NCBI GenBank assembly: GCA_921293015.1
Contig: OV121081.1
Span: 45,471,877 to 45,535,876, forward strand
Length of the DNA: 64,000 bases
Direction: 5' to 3'
Source: Phorcus lineatus
Taxonomy: Eukaryota; Mollusca; Gastropoda; Trochida; Trochidae
The first letter of the stretch is position 1. Each line of letters opens with the position of its first letter. The translations under genes were made by a program, and so were the position numbers. The notes beneath the pieces were generated by a model. That model was given only the letters and a program-made list of their open reading frames with translations. It ran no database searches and was not told the origin of the DNA. Positions 33,732-45,968 of this stretch are shown in pieces.

Positions 33732-34127
33732 TTATAATAATAAAAATAATATGTACACTTATATTGCGCTAAATTCCACGCAGTCAACATGCGCACAGCG
33801 CTACAGGACATTTGAGTCACAAGTGGAGAATATATCAACCAAAACACTTTTTGAAGAGATGCGTCTTTAAGGTTTATTTTACAACAGTCCAAATTTGGAC
33901 TTGATGACTTGATGTTTTCTGGAAGATTGTTCCACCAACAAGCTGCAGAGTGCTGAAAAGAGCGGAACCCAACATATATTGAAGATCGTAGTGGTCGGGA
34001 AGGTTCATATAGATCTAGGAGATCAATGAGGTATGATGGAGAAAGTCCATTCATGCACTTGTAGGTGAGGGTGAGAACTTTATAAGTTATTCTCTCACTG
34101 ACCGGCAGCCAATGAGGCGATTCTAGG
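33732..34127 (-). pseudogene. L2/CR1-like LINE relic (RT C-terminus and 3' tail)
   Basis: The minus strand reads HWLPVSERITYKVLTLTYKC, then MNGLSPSYLIDLLDLYEPSR and FRSFQHSAACWWNNLPENIK. These are the same final RT blocks as in the 15.5-kb element, with an internal deletion between RSS and YVGF. The tail has GTAGCGCTGTGCGCATG and TTATTATTATAATG, closely related to the 3' end at 16292-16360. It is 5'-truncated just upstream of the HWLPV block. It is older than the 15.5-kb copy, because its frame is gapped. Confidence 0.75.
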
Positions 34128-34440
34128 ACATTATATTATTTAAAATAAGTTACGAAATAGATGTTAATATGTCATCTTACAGTTAAAAAGAGATGATAAA
34201 AGAGTCAGGACTCTGTAAAATGAAAATATGTAGTGACTATAAGTAAACAATGTCTGGCATGAAAGAAAATTATGTCTAATTTGAGCACGTGTTGTTGACT
34301 CAGTAATCACCACCAGTCACGATTGACCTGCCAACTTCTCACAACTGAGGTTGTTAACTCGAACAGACATAATAACAACGTTTTCACCCACCACTTGATT
34401 CCTTTACATATATGTAATATTATATCATATCATGCCATGT
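34128..34440. other. No recognised feature
   Basis: AT-rich spacer. Confidence 0.4.
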
Positions 34441-34506
34441 CATATTATATTATATTATATTATATTATATTATGTTATATTATATTATATTATATTATAT
34501 TATATT
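34441..34506. repeat. (ATTAT)n pentanucleotide microsatellite
   Basis: About 13 units with one interruption (ATGTT near 34473). Probably length-variable. Confidence 0.93.
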
Positions 34507-36030
34507 CACTACATAAAATAACATAAGCCAAACTAAGATATACTTGCCATAGATAGTAATTGTTTTGATATCATTTATATATAATCTTCATATAAATATT
34601 ATCTGTAAAATGCTAGCTTTTATACCATTCCATTCCTATACACTTTGCTTATTTATAAACATTCATGAACGTATCGTCCTCGTTTAAATGAAGTTTTCAA
34701 TACTTCTAAATTATGATTCGTTTTATTTCATTTTACCATATGTGCCTGGTGTTAAGAACCTCATTAGACACCTCCCGGCGGACAGTGCTACTTTGTAATC
34801 CCCATTGACCTGAACACTCGAAGTACGATATGTTTATTATCTTTTTGTTAACAACCTTAGGATACAGGATAGCGCAGAGACAGTAAATAACCTCTCGGTA
34901 TCTGAGCTGCATCGTTACCAGATTAACACACACTACATATAAATTCGATGCGAGACACACAATTTAAATCGATTTTACATGATTTTAGACATCAGCTGAG
35001 GTCACTTTACTAAGTAACGATATGTGTTTGCTTGATAGTCATGCAAGATGGTTATTCCAAAGAATTGTTTACCTTCAAAACTTGTACAACCGCAGCTTTT
35101 AACAATGTTAAGCTACGAACAGTTTTGATTTACGAGACACTAGTGTACACTTCGAGTTCCGCATTTAATTTTGTAACAGGATAAAAATTCAATTCAACTT
35201 CAACGGGTTATGTCTGTACATGATGCATTTAAATGTCATTCTCTCTTGAGACGACATTTCAATATCTGAAAAGTACAGTACCATAAAGCAAATTTGCAGT
35301 AGTAAACGAATTCAACGTTTTTAATTTTCTACCAACTAAAGATATGCTCCAATGTTAGAATGATCATCTTCGTTATTATTAATATATTCATCAACTATCA
35401 TTTTAGCAATGACGTCAAAACGCACTACCTGCTTGGAGGAGTTAGCTAGTCCAGGTTTATCTCAACAGGACAGTGAGAAAATAAACTTTTTCGATTACAT
35501 CAGGGCCTAACTTTTAAATATGATACGTGTGGAATATCGGTAGATTGACAATACCAACATTTCAATATTTTCAGATATCTTCAAACATAAGTTAAAAGAC
35601 AACCTGACTTAATATTTTTATTTAAGAATTTTAAGATATTTATTCTTCCGTTACAAGATAAAATAATGTTTAAATGTGCAATACATCTGGTTTTATCTAA
35701 ACTTAAATTATATATATTTTTTAAATGCATAGAAATATCACTTCCAGCCAGAGCTTTTGCGAAGAGAACATATACTCGCGAAATATTTGGATATTCAGCT
35801 AATACTTATGATTACAAGTGTTTGTTAGACTAGTGACACCTTGTTGGAACCTGGCTACCAATAATAATTAATTAAATATGATGGAAGAATGGCTTTCAGC
35901 GTTAACCGAGAAAAGTAACAGTCGTCTTAAAACTTCATATCGGGCCAAATTACTCTGTTGTTTGTATCTGACTTTGTTGAATATTAACTATTTGCAATGT
36001 GAAAAAGGTCATGTTTTAATTTAAAACAGT
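34507..36030. other. No recognised feature
   Basis: AT-rich stretch without supported genes or elements. Confidence 0.4.
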
Positions 36031-36140
36031 ATTTTGAAAGTATCTGAATGATTATGTCATATGACATTGTATATCATCACAATGGGTATTTTAAAGGTAT
36101 CTGAATGATTATGTCATATGACGTTGCATATATCACTATG
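36031..36140. repeat. 57-bp tandem duplication
   Basis: TATCTGAATGATTATGTCAT followed by ATGACATTG recurs at 36041 and 36098 with a few substitutions. Both copies hold the palindrome GTCATATGAC. Two units only. Confidence 0.85.
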
Positions 36141-36461
36141 GTTTTTTTTATTCATAACAGCAGTTTTCTCTACTTAAGGTGTAATAACAGCGATATTGTT
36201 ATACAAAGTGTAATTCATATTTCATCAGATTTGGTAGATGTTTAAAGTGGTCTGGCCAAAACAAGTCTCATATAATTATGTTGATCAAGGTATCCATGAT
36301 GATGAGCAAAAGCTGGACAGTATTGAATAGATGGGGGGATTGTTCGCGGATCAAAATATCATTTAAACGACCGCATTAACTAAAACATCTATGTTCAGAC
36401 CAAATACTCATAATTGTCTTTTGTCGATAAAGAGGTTAAAGAAAATACATCTTATGGATTA

Positions 36462-36990
36462 AGGTATGGCCCACGTGTTACCTAAAACTCGAATAAATAT
36501 CAAAATTGCTTGAGGTCTGGTATTCTGTTGTCGAAGATTGTTCCATTCCTGTCTGAGTGCATTAATTGGCAACGTCATCAAAATTCTGCGGTTGAAGGCC
36601 GATACAGTAGCTGGACATGTTCAATTGAATGAGGACAGAAGATAGGCAAGCAACTCCATACATTTAATTGTTTTCCTTTTAAGGTAGTCATTTAACACTC
36701 TGGCACGATCTGGACGAACTTTATCATCCATCAACATGAATTCTGACCTCTCCCGAATAACCAGACAACTAGATGAAGAAGTTCGTCACGATAGCAGATA
36801 GCATTTTTTGCCCCACTTCGTATGGCTATCACCTTAGTAGCGTAAACCAGAGAAATTTCAACAAAACCATGACCGATCAATCACAAGCCCGATCGTGGTT
36901 AGCAACAAATAACGTTGTCTGACCCCCCTCAAAACTAGTCTTCGTCAGTCATGAAAGTCAAGACACATCTCGACTCATTTTCAAAAGAAT
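36462..36990 (-). pseudogene. Tc1/mariner-like transposase pseudogene
   Basis: Reading leftward on the minus strand, frames give ENESRCVLTF (first catalytic region, usually SDESRF, with Asp now Asn), then ISLVYATKVIAIRSGAKNAI, then LMDDKVRPDRARVLNDYLKR (second Asp region, usually MDDNARPHRA). The end is FNRRILMTLPINALRQEWNN, the C-terminal helix. Several frameshifts and stops separate them, and the SPDLNPIEH block is destroyed. The N-terminal helix-turn-helix region is not recognisable. Terminal repeats were not found. It belongs to a different Tc1-like group from the 18.2-kb element. Confidence 0.75.
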
Positions 36991-37076
36991 TTCTCAAAAT
37001 GATATATGTTTAGTTCATGACCACTGTAGTGAGTATGTGATTTGTTGTTTAAAGAGTTTTCAACAATCGGTCAGTT

Positions 37077-37125
37077 ACTTAACACGTTGACGATAATCAT
37101 CTAAAAGAGTAAACAGATCAGTCAG
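37077..37125 (-). mobile_element. Repeat family 2 fragment
   Basis: CTTAACACGTTGACGATAAT followed by CATCTAAAAGAG resembles AAACACGTGGATGACAAGCA followed by TCCAAAAGAG at 8368. Strongly decayed. Confidence 0.4.
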
Positions 37126-38533
37126 AAAGGGACTGTAACTATAAGCCAACAATGAACTGTGGTGTTGCAGCATTGGCCCCTCTAGCCAATGCCCCGGCAA
37201 TGTAACAATGTAGTGGTTCATGCTTTATGCTGTGGATCTTGGTCTTCAACTTCTTGGCCTTCAACTACTGAACTGGTTCCTTAAAACCATACCCACAGTC
37301 TGTAGATGACGCTCACAATGCTGAATGGTGCAGCAACATCAACCTACCTGGAACTGATATTTTCACCACGCGCTGTTCACGTGCCTCTCATGCACGTGCT
37401 ACTTGCGATAAGGCATTCATCGTGCGGTATTAACTCGAGTTGCCGTGTTTATGCATCGTAGCTGTACGGGTTTTACATCATTAATTGTTTAAATTCAAGG
37501 ACAAAACTTAAACATCCCGAATATATTTTGAAGCGTATAAAAACCAATAGATCTTCGGTGACGAATATGTCATGCTAAATGTCAATATTAACTATCGTGT
37601 ACATTGCGAAAAGCACATTTTATAGCTTTTAGCTATTAACTTCCTTATTGACAATATGTACGACACTTAATACTTAAGCTAACTCTTTCATCCAGTTAAC
37701 GGTGAGAAACTTTGACACAAACATGTATATACCCTAATGAAAACAATTCTAATAATATCTTAAACTCTAATTCTAAACAGTGACAAAATTTCAAAAAGAC
37801 TATATTTGGTTTGCACACTATACATTATTTTCTTGTCTTTTAAGGAGTAAATGAAAACGATGAATTTGCACAGTGTTCTTACTTTGTTCTGAGGTCCAGT
37901 GTCTTCCAGCTTTTCTTCTGTTCACTTGAAAAACCTTCAGATGAATCTACGCAACACATATGCGGCCTCAACAAACACAGAAAAGTCTTGGTTTGCCTTT
38001 GAAAACACCTTGCCTTTGGCATAAATTGGCTCGACTGGAACAGATACTTTCAAATCTAACAACACGAGGCCAACAAATGCTGTTGAGTGCGTTCTTGAAG
38101 AGTGTTTGCATAAATGATGAAGTGTAATTCAGTTGCAGAAATGTAGAACATTATTTGGCTCAGCAATAAAGAATTTCCAGGTGACAGTTGAATAAGTTGT
38201 TACCCGTTGCCAACCAAGCGGTTTGTCTGTCACTAAAATCGCAATTCATATTTCGCTAAGACACTTCCGTTTCGTTTTTGGTGTCACTTCCTCATAAACC
38301 ATTCCAATAAGAGGACACGTAAAGATTTTATAGAGGGAGATAACGCATAATAACTTTGTTTATCGGAAAGAGTCATGCCTAATTGAAACTATGTACTTTA
38401 AGTATTTCATGTTGATCAAATGTTTTGATTGTCAAATGTATAACCATGTACATTAGACACAAAATATGATAAAACAATTCATTCTAAGGCGAGAAAACAG
38501 TATTTCCTAAAGTAAATCTGTTTGATAAATCTT
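37126..38533. other. Unassigned stretch, slightly GC-richer
   Basis: Parts such as 37140-37440 and 37880-38110 are GC-richer than the surroundings and could hold decayed coding or transposon sequence. I could not match them to a family. Confidence 0.3.
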
Positions 38534-38791
38534 CCAGGCACACAACGTTGGATCAACGTTGATTCAACGTTGAAATTTGGTTCTTTGGTTGATCAACCTT
38601 TTATCAACGTTGATTCAATGTTAGGAAAGCGACGCAAGAGATTGGTTTTAGGGACAACGTTGTTTCAACGTCTGAATACAACACACTTCCAACTAATTGA
38701 TTCCTGTTTACATTTTATTTTAAATACATGTACATTGTAAATTGGAATCAATAAATGATACTTCCCCTTTTTATATGAATTAAACAATTGG

Positions 38792-38794
<3 letters not shown>

Positions 38795-38853
<59 letters not shown>
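38795..38853. repeat. (TA)n microsatellite
   Basis: About 29 uninterrupted TA units, inside the CAACGTTG-bounded element. Confidence 0.97.
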
Positions 38854-38855
<2 letters not shown>

Positions 38856-40354
38856 CTGTTTTTGTTACATGAAAATTTTCAGGCATCCTTCATTTTAGAA
38901 AAAACCTATAGTTGAAATTAACTGTATTTATTTCTGCCTTTAGTCATTTGACAAAATATTTCACAAATGATTCAATTAATATCTTTTCTGGGTTTAACAA
39001 TACAAAATCCTTTTGCTTTGAACATCTTTGTATTTTTTTCAATACTTGATCCTTTTCCGCATCGTAATACCACTTTCATATTTATGTTTCGTTTTAAATT
39101 CACTATGCAAGTTTTGATGATAACCCAGTGTCGTCTGCTCCAGTGGATGTTACTCAATCTGCACCTAGTTAAAAGTAAGTATTTAAAAACTTGATAATCT
39201 TTTCATTGTCTGTAAAGTAAAATCAGGTCTGGTATACTCTTTACTCTTGCTCATGTTTTCTGTTGATGAGTATATGTTTTAGTATAACCAAATTACTGTT
39301 TCAAAGTTACGGTAAAGTTGACCTTCATAGGCTAATCATGTCAGTGTGTTGGCTTGGTGCACATTGCACAAATGAATTTGTCAAATGAATTCAAGAATTT
39401 GTAATCGATCAGTACCTAGGCTTTGAAGATTTTGATAAAATATTTTAATTGCTGTGTTGCCGGTAACCGAGGCATATGCCAATGGTGGGCAACGTTTTGT
39501 AGGTCATTCAAAACAAATGATCATCACTTTGATGGTTGAGTGGTAACAAATATTATGATGACTGGATGTTCATGTTATTTACTGCCACCTGGATTCTTTC
39601 CCCAAAGTTTCTGTTCATAAGACAGTGAAATTTAAACCTAATTGGCGTGAGGACAAAGTTCACTGACGTTGATCAAAGATTATGTCAACTCGCACAATAT
39701 GTCTAGGCCTAACTTTTTTCTTTGTTATATATTATACATTTATAATTGATGTAAATCTTGTTGTAATAGTACAAACTGTCACTATGCACATTTTAAAAAT
39801 TCATATTGAATATTTAGATGAAATATTTTGCAACACTTTTGAACAGGTCCTTGAAAAAGTAGACAAAACTAAACCCGGGAATATTTTTAATTGCCACCAA
39901 AATTATGTGTGAGTTAATCAGATCACAACAATTGACATTGAATGGATTCTTATAAAATTAATGGATAAATGATCAAACTACCAGTGTATGTGAAACTTTT
40001 AATTTCAGGAGGGGTTTTGCTTTGCCATCCTAAATCAGACTACACAAGTACTATTACCTATTATCGGTCCTAGAATATAAATGCCAGAGAAATATATGAG
40101 TAAGTATCACCTTTAATCATTAAATTTATGTTTTTCATACATTTGTACGTTTTTACAAGAATTAAATTCATGATATCTAGTTGTAATATATTTATCTAAT
40201 ATAATATTTTAATCACTTTATGTAATATAATTCTCCATATGTTTTGTAGATTTTAGTAAAGGTAACTAATACTATTTTGTTTTATTTCATTAATTATTAT
40301 CTAAATGTTTTATTTTTTCAGGAACACACTTTTTTTAGGACCGATGGGATCATT

Positions 40355-40765
40355 CTTTTCAAGGAAACTGGAAGACTCACTGTCAAATTTAATTATCAGT
40401 GTATCAGTTGTTAATAAAAATGCTGTACCAAAGGAGTTTTTTTCTGAATTTTGAGCATGTCTCGGTATGATGTACTTGTTTGATGAATACATTTTTTAAT
40501 CCAGATAATTACATTCAGGAATTCAAATTTGATATTATCAATTTCAACTGTAAAATAAGCAGAGGGTAAGATGTCAAAGAGGTGACAGTGTACTAATAAT
40601 TAGCAATTAACTGTAGCCTACGGTATGCTCGAGCTCAATACCTGTGAATAAATACTAATTACAAGAAAGCAATATTTCAGGTAACTGGAAGAATTACTGT
40701 CAAATTGTATTACCATTGTATCAGGGCTTTTTAAATAAAAAATGCTGTACTGAAGGAGATAAATT
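40355..40765. repeat. Diverged internal duplication of about 80 bp
   Basis: AAACTGGAAGACTCACTGTC (40368-40387) and ATGCTGTACCAAAGGAG (40420-40436) recur as TAACTGGAAGAATTACTGTC (40682-40701) and ATGCTGTACTGAAGGAG (40742-40758). Spacing is about 315-322 bp. Minus-strand frames through both read similar short peptides (FDSESSSFL and FDSNSSSYL). The unit may be a remnant of a repeated exon or simply part of the transposon. Confidence 0.65.
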
Positions 40766-41114
40766 AGTAAATCAAAGATTGACCGATGCTCGGCCCATTT
40801 CATTTGTCGACGTCTGGCCGACGAAGAACCAATGAGCAAAACTTCGTCAGCCCGATGAAGTTAGCAGGCTCTGGGCCACTCAAACTTCAATGTTGATGTA
40901 AGGTATTTTTCAACGTTGATTCAACGTCAGAGACAGATGTCTGAAAAACGTATATTTTCAACCTCAATGTTGATAAAAGGTCATCTTCCAACGTTGAAAC
41001 AACGTCAGATTTCAACGTCTAAAAAACTTTCATATACAACCTATTTTCAACCAAGTTTCAACGTTGAGGACAAACCAATTTTCAACGTTGAAACAACGTT
41101 GTTGTGCCCACTGG

Positions 41115-42044
41115 GTTTTGTGTCTTTTTTTCCAAAATATCGAAGATGATTTACTTCACTAATTAGACAAAACGCCCCAAGGTTGCAATACATATGAAAC
41201 AAGTTCATAGATATTTATGGCATTAAATATAACAGAAAGTCTGAATCATTTATGAAGCTAAATATAAATAAACGGTATATAGTTTAAACTCCACACATAG
41301 TTCGAGGCGAAGCATCACATTTTATTATGACGATAAAACAATTTGTAGGGGTGATAGACTCATTGTTCCCATTGTTTGACATTGTGCATTGGCTAAACAG
41401 GGTAAGTATCACATTATCTTTATAACTCAAATAGGTCTCAAATGATATATATTGAAAAGTCAGATCGTGCATCGTCCTGTTGAAATATCCCAAACTCATC
41501 ATCAAAAAGTAAGAAAATAACACTGAAAGTGTCGTTTTAATTAAAGACTGCCATTGCCTTGTATAATGGCAAGATGCAGCTGTTCACACAATGACATCTC
41601 TCTAAAAATTATCACTTTCAATTCTGGAATGACCGAAATGACCCAATCCTCGGTCATAGAGCCCTTGGCAACCGAGGATGATTTCCCCCTGGTTACATGC
41701 AACCTCTTACCATGATCACACAACTTTAAATGTAACTTGTATCTCGAACAAATCCTACACAAAGAAATAATCACAATATCATGTGCACCATGTAAATAAA
41801 ACTTGGACTAATTTTTTATTTTTTCGTAGCAATAATTACGTAGACAAGACGGGATAGTAAAAGGCTTAGAAGTCCAGATCCATGCGAGCCGCGTGTTTGT
41901 GCACGCTGTAGGGGTCTGCACTGCTGCTCATGTCGGAAATTACTGGAATCACTATCAGCGAATTGTGTATGAAAAATTGACGTATTTCCCCGAAATATTA
42001 TTGATGTATATTCCTTTTTTGTAATTGTAAAATAAAAATTTGCC
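41115..42044. other. No recognised feature
   Basis: Short frames on the minus strand (41284-42073) without family motifs. Confidence 0.35.
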
Positions 42045-43640
42045 TCTGTTGCAAAGAAGTTGATAATGTGCAAAAACTATGCTAGTTATTGATTCGTCAT
42101 GATTGACTTTTTAGTTTGTACTGTTAATGCGCATCTTTCAAAACAAGTTTTAAGTCTTTAAGGGCATTTTGAAAAATAACCTCATATTAATTTATGTCAA
42201 CAGTTCTTTGCTGTTTTTGATCGTTTTTTGTGAACGAAAATGACTGTTCGCAATCGCCGTTTTATACAATCTTACATTCCTAGAAAAATGGTGCTGTTAC
42301 GAGTCCAACTTTTTTAGTAATCCCCCTTTGAACATGCTTACATGAGCCATTATGCCCGAATTTTGAAGGGTTGCTGATAGAAAAATATTAGACTTTCATA
42401 AAAGTGAAGATCACCCTGAATTTCCCAATGCCTCAGCTACCTTATTGGAGAGCTTCAGCTCTTAGATGCAAGTATCTTCAGAGGAGAATATTTCTGAAAG
42501 GTGCATGGGGTCGGAAATTTCAAAAAGTCAAAAAAAGCAATATGGCAGCCAAACTATGCATGCTATACATTTGCCATGATTGACTTTTTTGCTCGTGATG
42601 TAATTGCCTGTCGTTTAGAAAAAGTTGCAAGTCTCTAAGTGCATTTTGAAAAAATTCCCCATGTTATTTTTTCCAACTTTGGATGGAACTGTGCCTTTAA
42701 CGCTTAATCCGATTAAGCCCAAAAGCTTAATTATTGTGACTTCGTCTCATGAAGTTCTATCAGACGGGCAAGTTTGGCTGTAATAGCTTTAGCGGTTTGG
42801 GATGAATCGTGTTCACAAGAATCGTGGAATAATGAAAACCTATTTCTAGAACAAATAAGTTCATAATGCGAAAAAACTATAATACTTATGAATTCGTCAT
42901 GATTGACTTTATTGTTTATACTGTTATTACGCTTCATTCAAAACAAGTTTTAAGCCTCTAAGTGCATTTTAAAAAATTAGCATATGTTAATTGTTTGTAA
43001 ACATATTTTTGCTGTTTTTGATCGTTTATTGTGAACTAAAATGACTGTTCGCTATCAATATTTTAACAGCTTCGTCAAGTGCACATACTGGCCTTACATT
43101 CCTGTAAAAATGGTGCAATTGTAAGTCTAACTTTTTTAGTTATCTCCCTTTGAACATGGTCACATGACCTATGTTGCTCGAGTTTGAAGGGTTGCAGAAA
43201 AAAGTTTTAACGTTAGGACCTTGAAAAAGATAAATTCAAAATTACAATGCTTCAGCTACATTCAGTATGAATTTCAGCTCTTAGATGCAAGTATCTTAAG
43301 AGAAGAAGATTGTCAAAGATGCGTGGGGTGCGAAAATGTAAAAAAGTCAAATAAAACAATATGGCGGCGCAAGTATGCAAGCTACGAATTCAACATGATT
43401 TACTTTTTTGCTTGTAATGCTACTGCGCATCTTTTAAAAAAAAGGTGCAAGTCTCTAAGTGCATTTTGAAAAAAGCTTATTAGAACTTCTTCTCATGAAG
43501 CTCTATCAGACTGGCAAGTTTGGCTGTAAAAGCTTTAGCCGTTTGGGCGAAATCGTGCTCACAAAATCGGTGGAAAAATAATAATAATAAAACACGCCAA
43601 TCTCAATAAGGATTCAGCAAAATGCTGAATCCTTAATTAG
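42045..43640. mobile_element. Tandemly duplicated 0.8-kb repeat ending in a hairpin
   Basis: Two units of about 800-820 bp (about 42045-42844 and 42845-43600) align throughout. Paired landmarks are GAATTCGTCATGATTGAC-like words (42090 and 42891), AAAAATGGTGC (42284 and 43106), and CAAGTTTGGCTGTAA (42769 and 43516). Within each unit, a sub-block with CATGATT(G/T)ACTTTTT and CTAAGTGCATTTTGAAAAA occurs twice. The array ends in (ATA)n and a hairpin with 13-bp arms (43607-43619 and 43623-43635, TAAGGATTCAGCA). Core duplication, microsatellite and terminal hairpin resemble a non-autonomous Helentron. No coding potential. Confidence 0.6.
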
Positions 43641-44418
43641 GAATTGCATCTACAATTATTTTGTGTTAAATACTAGTACTTAGAAGTGTAAAGGAGACAA
43701 ATCCGTTCACCAACATCGGCGGGATATTCGAACAAGATGGCGATAGCTAACAGGAACATTGTGAGATCTACGTTCAGTTTGGGCAACACTGCTGTAGAAA
43801 TTTCTTATTCACCAAGGTCAGACGAAATTTGATTAGCCTTAATTGCAACAGTGTTCTGTGTAATAAAGATAAGGATGATCAAACATATGCCAAGTTCAGC
43901 TGATAACGGATTTTTAACAAAATAATTTCCATGGTCTGTCCTAATTTTGGGGAAAAAATCGTTTGGTAAGATACATTCAGCACTAAATGGTAAATGTATC
44001 GAGGTAATTTGAAAATTTGGATTTTATTTTAGAGTTTTCATAAGTGTCATATGACATATGATTCATTTGTTAAACGTGTTGTTCTTTCTGACAGAGTAAA
44101 CAAGGGTATGCGATAAATCCTTATATTTAACGATGTGCATAATATTATCATTTACAGATTTAGTAAGAATTTATACATATTATATGTTTTCTTCACATCA
44201 AATAAATGATAAATAATTGAAACAAGTGAAGCGAGAGTCTATGGATATTCTCTCTCCAAACGTTCCATGACAGTGAAACACTAAGTTACTTTTTTTATGA
44301 GCGTACAATCTCCTACATTTGTGTTTGTTCGTTATTAAATTTAGTTTTCAAACCCAAAATAATTATAGAGGTTATCAGAGGATCCATAGATGTATACTGA
44401 GAAAAGGCTTATGTGATG
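43641..44418. other. No recognised feature
   Basis: AT-rich spacer. Confidence 0.4.
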
Positions 44419-44519
44419 GGAGGTGAGTTGATTTAGGGTTATACACCACTTTCAAGAGTATACCTTTTATGTCACGGCTGCTAACATTATTGCAGGAAGA
44501 GAGCTATGTTGTGAAACCG
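44419..44519 (-). mobile_element. SINE family 1, decayed 3' part
   Basis: GAGGTGAGTTGATTTAGGG, CACTTTCAAGAGTATACC, CACGGCTGCTAACATTATTG and GAGCTATGTTGTGAAACCGG follow the order of the reverse-complemented SINE tail and body. Confidence 0.7.
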
Positions 44520-44725
44520 GTTGGTAATGGACTTATATGAAGACCAATCTTCAGTTTGTTATTTTCAAAGAATATATTAGGCACCCAGATGGTAGAAATT
44601 CTATATTAATGGGCATATGAACTCACGAATGTGCCAGGCACATAATATATGACAATTATATTGACAGATTTATCAAAGAGACCTAATGCTGACTATATCA
44701 CTAAGCCTATCTTTGCTAACTTTTT
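44520..44725. other. Spacer between two SINE fragments
   Basis: Nothing recognised. Confidence 0.4.
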
Positions 44726-44835
44726 TCTCGTCCTTTCTCCCTGACCTGTCCACTCTCTTTGTATGCTTTTCACCCACGTCTTTAATAACTGGAATATTGT
44801 TCAAAACACGTTAAACCCTAACTCAATCACTCACG
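44726..44835 (+). mobile_element. Repeat family 2, 3' fragment
   Basis: CTGACCTGTCCACTCTCTTT through TTTAATAACTGGAATATTGT to ACACGTTAAACCCTAACTCA, followed by ATCACTCAC. 5'-truncated, with the same 3' end as the copy ending at 9541. Confidence 0.8.
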
Positions 44836-45904
44836 CATAGGTTAGTAATCGTGCGTTATGCATTGTATATTAGACTGCTTATTTGTTCCAACGAACGTGT
44901 AATTACTCAAATAATTCATTACCTAATTGATATAGAACAAATTATACGTTTTTTTGAAAAAATCGTTTCAAAAAGGAAATGCTAAATTAATACCACCAAA
45001 CATAAAGAACAACGCAGCAAAAAATTTCCTCTTTTTCCATTTTACTGCCTGCACTTTTTCTCGTAATAATGTCACACACATCAACATAAATTTCTTGACA
45101 TGTTAGGTACAGATGTTCTTAGTTAATCAAGAAGGTAAGACTTGTTTTAATCTTTTAGATCAAATATCTTAATAATATTGTAATGGGCATTAACATAGAT
45201 TTGGTTACAATAATTCCTAATTATCATGAAAACAGTGTAAATAGATAATACTGAGTGTGTCCTGAAATAACATACTTAGTTGTCTTTGATTACTTCTTGA
45301 CACATAGTGAAAAGGAAACGCAATTATTTATAACTATACGTTTTATCAAATGGATTTAAAAACTATTTTTGTATGAATACAACCCAGGACGTGTATAAGA
45401 CACGGTAGGAAACCACAGTGATAAGCTTTAAACGATGCAAACTGCGGATAGCCCCATCTGGAACCAATCGCACCTGTCACAACACCCTGCTGTTGGCTCC
45501 CTTACACAAGCTGACCATCACCTAGCGCATGCGTTTTTTGCTCTTTATGCAAATGCTTAAGATAAAAAACAACGGAACTCTTACCCCTAATATTTATATG
45601 ATATTGAATTAATACACGCAGACGTAAAATCCATCTGACTAAGCACTATTGATGTGAGACTTTCCTATAGAATTTTATGGGAATTATGACCAACACGAAT
45701 TCATCATTCTTGACGCATTACCAAGACTCGGAACTATCAATGGTCACTATAGATTACTATCAATCTATTTCAAACCATATCTCAGACATGTTTATATCAC
45801 ATGTCTATTTCAAAATGTCAACACTTTTCTTCGTTTTCGAATAGTGTGCAAGGTTAAACGAAATGAAGAAATTTGATATAATCAAAATATCTTTTGGACC
45901 TGTT
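44836..45904. other. No recognised feature
   Basis: AT-rich stretch. Confidence 0.4.
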
Positions 45905-45968
45905 TTAAGTTGTAAATAGCTAAAAATAATACTGACAGCACGTCAAACCCTCCTCACTCATTCACGTA
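45905..45968 (+). mobile_element. Repeat family 2 tail fragment
   Basis: CAGCACGTCAAACCCTCCTC followed by ACTCATTCAC is a decayed form of the family tail CACGTTAAACCCTAACTCAC. Short and uncertain. Confidence 0.4.

Larger units (their letters stand above)
38534..41114. mobile_element. Putative DNA transposon bounded by CAACGTTG arrays
   Basis: The left end starts CCAGGCACACAACGTTGG and the right end, reverse-complemented, starts CCAGTGGGCACAACAACG, so the termini are imperfect inverted repeats. Subterminal arrays at 38541-38680 and about 40885-41104 repeat the palindrome CAACGTTG or its variants (TTCAACGTTGA, CAACGTCTGA). The interior of about 2.2 kb has a (TA)n tract and a diverged duplication but no recognisable transposase. 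Similar CAACGTTG-rich ends are widespread in animal genomes. I cannot name the superfamily from this copy. No target-site duplication was found. Confidence 0.65.

Noticed and set aside
37937-38128. Minus-strand open frame without ATG, reading PVEPIYAKGKVFSKANQDF
   Set aside because: It looks compositionally coding-like, but I cannot match it to a family. It has no start codon or convincing splice sites and stops at 37937.
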